From Candidatus Mediterraneibacter intestinavium (GTDB lineage Bacteria > Bacillota > Clostridia > Lachnospirales > Lachnospiraceae): a stretch of 35,606 nt of DNA. Of this stretch, positions 31,304 through 35,606 are shown piece after piece. The translations under genes were made by a program, and so were the position numbers. The stretch lies in NCBI GenBank assembly GCA_019119205.1, contig DWXK01000094.1, positions 1-35,606 on the forward strand, in the 5' to 3' direction. Below the pieces are notes generated by a model that did no database searches, was not told where the DNA came from, and was given only the letters and a program-made list of their open reading frames with translations. Each line of letters begins with the position of its first letter. The stretch's first letter is position 1.

Positions 31304-32506
31304 TTACCTCCGCTTCAGCCCATACCTCCGATAGCACTGATAGATTACCGGAAGGAACACCGCCGCAGCCAGAGTGTAGAACAGCATGATAAACGGGATC
31401 TGCCGGAACACCAGGCTTCCGATCTGATAGATGTAAGTCCGTCTTGCACAATTCAATATGTTCACAAGCTGATCCGGTGTGAGCTGGAAAAAGGTATCAA
31501 AGGGCAGCGCCCTCCCGATAAACGGCGACACGCAGAACAGGATGAACGGAACGCAGACGGCGATGTTCGCCGAATGGGTCTTCGCCGAGAGCAGCATGGC
31601 GACAGACACAGAGAGCAGGCTGGCGATATATCCGCACACAAGGATGATCAGGTATAGCTGCCCGAAGGTCACGTTGTAAATGCAGTAAGGCGAATCAACC
31701 TGATACGGCGTATTGAATCCGCTCACTCCCATCACGGCGAAGGAGATGCCGGAGAGCAGCGCCATCCCTGCCCAGTAGATCACTGTCGCCATGAGCAGTC
31801 CGGTCAGGATCTTGCTTCGCACGGCTCTCGTCCTGCTGTACCTGCAGGAGAAGAACACCGCGTCCGCCCCAAGGGAGAATTCGTCGGAGAAGATCCCTGC
31901 CGCCAGGAATCCGATCAACACCACAAGGATTATTCCATAGGTAGTGGCATATAAGCGCATGTTATCCCACGAATCTGCCGGTTCATAGTAGAAGGGCGTA
32001 TCCGTCTTCTCATACTGCGTTCTTAAGAACTCCTGCTTTTCCGGGGTATCCCCGTACTTCTGAATGAGCTGCTCTATATACTGTTCCCGGATGGAATAGA
32101 TCTCTTTTGCCTGATCTGTCGTAATGCCCTGGAGAGCACCCGGTGAATATCCCTCGTCTCCTCCAAGTATGGTGTCCACCATCTGTGTAATATCCGAGTA
32201 CGCCTGAATACGCTCTCCATATACAGTATCCGGCGCTTCGTCCGGGTAGTCACGCGCGATCTCCTGCCGGTCCGCCACGATCTGCGCGATCACGTCCCCA
32301 GTAAGTTCCCCTTTCCACTGGTTTTTATCCTGGGTCAGCCTCCGTATCGCATCCGGAGTCTCATGGTTGATCCCTTCACTGTCTGCATACCACTCGCTCG
32401 TGACCGCGAACACGCTCATCACAACGCCGATGATCACTGCCACCACAAGAAGGAGACAGTTCAGTCTTTTTGTAAAGATCCGTTTCAGTTCATATCTCAC
32501 CATCAT
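31304..32506 (-). CDS. ABC-2 type transporter permease, cassette 2
   Basis: This membrane protein of about 400 residues has one N-terminal span, a polar extracytoplasmic region of about 150 residues rich in Asp/Glu/Gln/Tyr, and about five or six further spans. It is paralogous to the permease at 11553-12821. The reading frame is open 14 codons upstream, but the paired ATGs at 32506/32503 follow AGGTGAG, and the paralogue starts at the same point (ELKRI). It overlaps the ATPase gene by 17 bases. The substrate is unknown. Confidence 0.85.
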   Translation of the reverse strand: MMVRYELKRIFTKRLNCLLLVVAVIIGVVMSVFAVTSEWYADSEGINHETPDAIRRLTQDKNQWKGELTGDVIAQIVADRQEIARDYPDEAPDTVYGERIQAYSDITQMVDTILGGDEGYSPGALQGITTDQAKEIYSIREQYIEQLIQKYGDTPEKQEFLRTQYEKTDTPFYYEPADSWDNMRLYATTYGIILVVLIGFLAAGIFSDEFSLGADAVFFSCRYSRTRAVRSKILTGLLMATVIYWAGMALLSGISFAVMGVSGFNTPYQVDSPYCIYNVTFGQLYLIILVCGYIASLLSVSVAMLLSAKTHSANIAVCVPFILFCVSPFIGRALPFDTFFQLTPDQLVNILNCARRTYIYQIGSLVFRQIPFIMLFYTLAAAVFLPVIYQCYRRYGLKRR

Positions 32507-33380
32507 GATGCTCACCTGCTTTCTCTCCAAAATAAAGTAAAAATGCATCCTCCAGCGCCGCTTCCTCCATGACGGCGCCCTCCACGGGGCAGCGCTCTGC
32601 CAGGATACGGAGTTCTACACCGCCCGGCACGGTCTTCACATTGGACACCAGATAACGGCTTAAATAGCGGTCCGCTTCCTTTCTCGGTACAGTACAGCTC
32701 CACACCGCCTGATCCATTCCGGATATGATCTCATCCGCTGTTCCGTTCATGAAGAACTTCCCGTCCTTCATCAGAAGGATGTCCCCTGCGATAAACTCCA
32801 CATCCGATACGATATGGGTGGATAACAACACCAGCCGGTCTTCCGAGAGTTCACTGATCAGGTTCCGGAACCGGATCCTCTCATTGGGGTCAAGCCCGGC
32901 TGTCGGTTCGTCCAGGATCAGGATCTTCGGGTCGTTCAGCATCGCCTGGGCGACTCCCACTCTGCGCTGCATCCCGCCGGAGAGTGCTCTCATCTTCTTT
33001 TTTTTCACTCTCTTAAGCCCCACCCGGTCCAGAAGCACCTCCGTCCTCTCCTTTGCCACTGCCGGGCGAAGCCCTTTGATGGACGCGATATACATCATAT
33101 AATCCTGTACCGTAAAGTCCGGATAGAATCCGAAGTCCTGGGGCAGGTATCCCAGTATCTTCCGGTACGCTGCATCCATTTTGAAAATATCCTGCCCGTC
33201 CCATGTGATGGTCCCTTCCGTGGGACGCAGCAGGGTGCAGAGCATCCTCATCAGCGTGGTCTTTCCCGCGCCGTTCACTCCCAGCAGCCCGTAGACGCCC
33301 CGCTCCATGGAGCAGGAGACATGGTCCACAGCACGGAAATCTTTAAACTCTTTTGTCAGTCCGTTTATCTTTAATTCCAT
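32490..33380 (-). CDS. ABC-2 transporter ATPase, cassette 2
   Basis: This 296-residue ATPase has Walker A GVNGAGKTT at about 35-43, the Q-loop LPQDFGF, the signature ALSGGMQRR, Walker B ILILDEPTAGLD and the switch STHIVSD, followed by a C-terminal domain of about 85 residues. It is similar along its full length to the ATPase at 12822-13700, closer than generic BcrA-type ATPases would be, so the two cassettes share ancestry. The start overlaps the membrane-protein gene by 10 bases. Confidence 0.93.
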   Translation of the reverse strand: MELKINGLTKEFKDFRAVDHVSCSMERGVYGLLGVNGAGKTTLMRMLCTLLRPTEGTITWDGQDIFKMDAAYRKILGYLPQDFGFYPDFTVQDYMMYIASIKGLRPAVAKERTEVLLDRVGLKRVKKKKMRALSGGMQRRVGVAQAMLNDPKILILDEPTAGLDPNERIRFRNLISELSEDRLVLLSTHIVSDVEFIAGDILLMKDGKFFMNGTADEIISGMDQAVWSCTVPRKEADRYLSRYLVSNVKTVPGGVELRILAERCPVEGAVMEEAALEDAFLLYFGEKAGEHHDGEI

Positions 33381-34126
33381 GAACGATTTACCTCCCAGAT
33401 TGATTCACAGTCCTTCTGCGCCCTTCTGACGCACCAGACCAGATATACGAAAGAGCAGACTAGAAGCGCCGCCCATACAGGCGTCGCGATCCTGTTATAA
33501 AACCAGTCCTGTCCCAGGATCATCAGCCACACTACCGCCCACGCCGTGCAGACGATCACCGCGGCGTATTCGACCTCGCTCCTCCTGCTGCACAGAAACC
33601 TGAAACAGATACAGCAGGAAATGTTAAATGGCAGGATAAAATTGATGATGAACATCCCCAGCGTGACCTGTGCCGTCCACGACGCCGCCAGGTAGAACAA
33701 AGTGAGCATGACCAGATCCGCCATTGCAAGCAAAAGGATCCTCGCGGAATAGATCTGCCGCAGCGAATAAAAGGACGCTCCCTCCACCTCCATGGAGGAG
33801 GATCTCCGGTTTTTCCACAATTCCGGTATGACAAGGGTCATGAAGAAAGATGCCCCCGCCCCCAGGACCCGCTGTGTATACATCCCCTCCGAGTCCTTCA
33901 GGATAAACAGAAGAAACGCGAGCACAACGCCCTGCAGGATCCACCAGCGCTTTTGGATATAATGGAACTGCTGGTATAGAAATTCCGCATAGGTGAGCGT
34001 CCGCTCCTCCTGAAGGACAAACGCGTCCGTAGATCTTCGGACCGTCTCCATAACGGCGGACTCCCTGACACACCTCTCCTGTACAGTCTCTGTATAATCC
34101 TGTATTTTCTTTTCAAAAGGTTCCAT
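33371..34126 (-). CDS. Unknown membrane protein between sigma factor and ABC ATPase, cassette 2
   Basis: The product is 251 residues. The soluble N-terminal part of about 60 residues is charged and probably helical, followed by about six spans and a short basic/acidic tail. The MEVEGASFYSLRQIYSARILLL segment is matched in the cassette 1 protein by EVEAAS and a span, shown here only in part. Stop and start overlap with the sigma gene as TAATG. No recognised anti-sigma motif is seen. Possible roles are membrane anchor or anti-sigma factor for the neighbouring sigma, or a second subunit of the transporter. Confidence 0.8.
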   Translation of the reverse strand: MEPFEKKIQDYTETVQERCVRESAVMETVRRSTDAFVLQEERTLTYAEFLYQQFHYIQKRWWILQGVVLAFLLFILKDSEGMYTQRVLGAGASFFMTLVIPELWKNRRSSSMEVEGASFYSLRQIYSARILLLAMADLVMLTLFYLAASWTAQVTLGMFIINFILPFNISCCICFRFLCSRRSEVEYAAVIVCTAWAVVWLMILGQDWFYNRIATPVWAALLVCSFVYLVWCVRRAQKDCESIWEVNRSWN

Positions 34127-34665
34127 TACGACTCCTCCTTTCGGCCCAAAGATCCATCACTCAGATATTCTCCCAGCAGTTTCTTCGCCCGGGTCACCCG
34201 GTATTTCACCAGGGACACCTTGATATCCAGAAGTTTCGCGATCTCCCTCTGCTTCAGGTTCTGAAAGAAGAAGAGGATCGCGGTCTCGCGCAGTTCCTCC
34301 GGCAGCCGGGCAACGGCAGTCTCAACATCCAGCCGGATCTCCGCCGTGTCCATATCCTGATCCGTCCCCGCCTTCTCCGGAACTTCTTCCATATACTGCT
34401 CTTTTGCTTTTCTATAGTAATCTTTGCAGGCGTTGGAGGCGATGGCATACAGGAAAGCGGAACACTTTCCCCGGTGCTGATACCGCTCAAAGGACTGGAA
34501 AAACTTCAGGAAAGTTTCCTGGGTCAGATCCTCGGCGTCTCCCCGATCCCGGATATGAAGGAGACAGTACTGAAAGATCTTCGGGTAATATTTCCGGACA
34601 AAACTCTCGATCGCACTGTCATCCCCGTTTTTCATTTTCTGTATCAGAAAGAAATCCGAATCCAT
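34126..34665 (-). CDS. ECF-type RNA polymerase sigma factor, cassette 2
   Basis: This 179-residue protein has region 2 (AEDLTQETFLKFFQSFERY, then SAFLYAIASNACKDYYRK) and region 4 (LKQREIAKLLDIKVSLVKY), the ECF two-domain layout. It is about as long as the cassette 1 sigma but clearly diverged in the recognition helix of region 4, so the promoter sets may differ. The frame is open 31 codons upstream, but AAAGGAGG 5 bases before the ATG at 34665 and family length set the start. It heads cassette 2. Confidence 0.93.
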   Translation of the reverse strand: MDSDFFLIQKMKNGDDSAIESFVRKYYPKIFQYCLLHIRDRGDAEDLTQETFLKFFQSFERYQHRGKCSAFLYAIASNACKDYYRKAKEQYMEEVPEKAGTDQDMDTAEIRLDVETAVARLPEELRETAILFFFQNLKQREIAKLLDIKVSLVKYRVTRAKKLLGEYLSDGSLGRKEES

Positions 34666-34755
34666 CTTATCCTCCTTTCGTTTCTGCAAAATGTGTGTTT
34701 GAAGCCGACTTCTATAGTATACAACGGATGAGGAGAGAAAAAGGTTAGTGGTGCC

Positions 34756-34777
34756 CAAAAATTTGTCTAAATTTTTG
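34756..34777. repeat. AT-rich perfect inverted repeat
   Basis: CAAAAATTT and AAATTTTTG, nine bases each, are separated by GTCT. It lies between the divergent sigma-factor and lipoprotein genes, about 30 bases upstream of the lipoprotein promoter. It could be a protein-binding site or simply intrinsically bent DNA. Confidence 0.5.
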
Positions 34778-34804
34778 TCTTTTTGGAAAAAAGATAAATT
34801 TTAA

Positions 34805-34832
34805 TTGACACTATACCCGGTGGGGGTATAAT
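34805..34832 (+). promoter_or_regulatory. Consensus promoter of the lipoprotein gene
   Basis: TTGACA (34805-34810) and TATAAT (34827-34832) match the sigma-A consensus exactly with a 16-base spacer. The spacer is almost wholly taken up by a symmetric GC-tract operator, so this strong promoter is probably repressed under some condition. Confidence 0.88.
34812..34830 (+). promoter_or_regulatory. CsoR/RcnR-family-like operator
   Basis: TATACCC and GGGTATA are exact inverted copies separated by GGTGG. A G/C tract flanked by TATA-like ends is the form of operators bound by CsoR, CstR and related copper, sulfide or formaldehyde sensors in Firmicutes. It lies in the promoter spacer, the usual repressing position. 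No such regulator gene is in the window. Confidence 0.65.
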
Positions 34833-34837
34833 GTAAG

Positions 34838-34864
34838 CGGATATGCATGAATATGCAATATCCG
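34838..34864 (+). other. 5' UTR hairpin of the lipoprotein gene
   Basis: CGGATAT (34838-34844) pairs with ATATCCG (34858-34864), and the loop contains a further GCAT/ATGC pairing. It starts at about the predicted transcription start, so it would cap the 5' end of the mRNA, a position often linked to transcript stability. Confidence 0.6.
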
Positions 34865-34905
34865 TAACTTATCCTAAATAACAGATAATGTCAGGAGGAA
34901 AAGGA

Positions 34906-35541
34906 ATGATGAAGAAGAAAACCGCCAGCGTTCTGCTGGCATTTACAGTGATCATTTCGCTGTGTGCATGTAACAGTTCTCAGAAAAACGGGGATTCATC
35001 GGATAGTTCCACACAAAGTGAAACAGAGCAGGTGATAACAGAAGCAGAAGAATCGACCGGGGGTGATACAGAAAAGTTGTCAGAAGATGCTGATACTTCT
35101 CCAGCCTCAGAAAATCTGAACGAATACAGTGTCACAGATGCAGAACTGGACCGTCTGGTTGAGATCTACACTGAAAAACTTAACGAAACAACTGAAGCTG
35201 TAGTAGCAGACTCCGGACAGACCGCTGCTGACTTTTATGCGGCAGGAGATTCCAGATTCCAGACAGATGACTTTGAATTTACCAACTACCTTCGCATTTC
35301 TGTCTCAGCCGGAGATGACATGGACAATGCCCTGACAAGTATCCAGGAACAGTTGGAAGCCAGTGGTGTGCCGGTAGCGATCATGGACGAATCTCTGCTC
35401 TATTCGCTTAGTGACTGGAAAACAGAAACCGGAATAGACAATGATCGCTTTACTGAATTCGCAACTGCTATGTTTACAGATTTTGACGCATTTCAGGCAA
35501 CATATCTGCAGCCCGCATTTGATGAGATAGTTGGAAGATGA
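34906..35541 (+). CDS. Small secreted lipoprotein of unknown function
   Basis: The product is 211 residues. A signal peptide (MMKKKTASVLLAFTVIIS) ends in the lipobox LCAC, with the acylated Cys near residue 22. A Ser/Thr/Glu/Asp-rich linker (about 23-70) leads to a C-terminal acidic, mostly helical domain (about 72-211) that I do not recognise. An ATG at 34888 lies upstream of the AGGAGG that serves the ATG at 34906, so I use the latter. It is divergent from sigma/ABC cassette 2 and has its own consensus promoter with a metal- or sulfur-sensor-like operator. From 35542 to the window end no gene or terminator is seen. Confidence 0.85.
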   Translation: MMKKKTASVLLAFTVIISLCACNSSQKNGDSSDSSTQSETEQVITEAEESTGGDTEKLSEDADTSPASENLNEYSVTDAELDRLVEIYTEKLNETTEAVVADSGQTAADFYAAGDSRFQTDDFEFTNYLRISVSAGDDMDNALTSIQEQLEASGVPVAIMDESLLYSLSDWKTETGIDNDRFTEFATAMFTDFDAFQATYLQPAFDEIVGR

Positions 35542-35606
35542 ATCCTTATGACAACAAAATGAATAATCCCAAGCCAGCCTTCCTCTCCTTAAAATTAAGA
35601 AATGCT

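Overview
The window looks like chromosomal DNA of a roughly 50% GC anaerobic Clostridia, most like a Lachnospiraceae. This rests on the gene families, strong GGAGG ribosome binding sites, TTG/GTG starts, an anaerobic early-cobalt (cbi) cobalamin pathway and the style of the rRNA leader. No database search was run, so the taxon is an inference. Most genes lie on the minus strand. The plus strand carries only amt-glnK, a MATE pump, a lipoprotein gene and a regulator remnant.

Left end (1-2650): three tandem consensus promoters point off the left edge with an rRNA-type leader, so an rRNA operon very probably starts just outside. Next is a BlaI/BlaR1-like pair whose promoter is embedded in a nested palindrome.

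Cobalamin block (2590-9331): cobK, an unknown membrane gene and the corrinoid adenosyltransferase gene are followed by a cobalamin riboswitch. The riboswitch heads cbiM-cbiN-cbiQ-cbiO-cbiK and a histidine phosphatase, that is, cobalt uptake plus cobaltochelatase. A C-terminal LuxR-type HTH remnant lies on the opposite strand inside this block. cbiG lies apart, at 15.3-16.4 kb, behind an Lrp-type regulator.

Nitrogen block (9.5-11.5 kb, plus strand): a promoter and terminator-like leader hairpin, then amt and a PII gene, closed by a strong terminator.

Two copies of one four-gene cassette (11.55-15.06 kb and 31.30-34.67 kb): ECF-type sigma factor, multi-span membrane protein, ABC-2 ATPase, ABC-2 permease. 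The order, strand and overlapping junctions match. The membrane protein sits where an anti-sigma factor would be expected.

Cyclic-di-GMP/polysaccharide block (18.48-26.99 kb): six minus-strand genes, four of the five junctions overlapping or within 20 bases. They encode an EAL phosphodiesterase, a membrane GGDEF diguanylate cyclase with an I-site and a four-cysteine tail, a GT2-GtrA fusion, a BcsA-like synthase with an intact C-terminal PilZ domain, a large GT-C-like membrane protein and a GH18 hydrolase. Turnover, receptor and output of the second messenger are encoded together, and this is the strongest candidate for an undescribed system. An SD-covering hairpin precedes the first gene.

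Right end (27-35.6 kb): a MarR-controlled heterodimeric ABC exporter, the second sigma/ABC cassette, and a small lipoprotein gene whose promoter spacer holds a CsoR-family-like operator.
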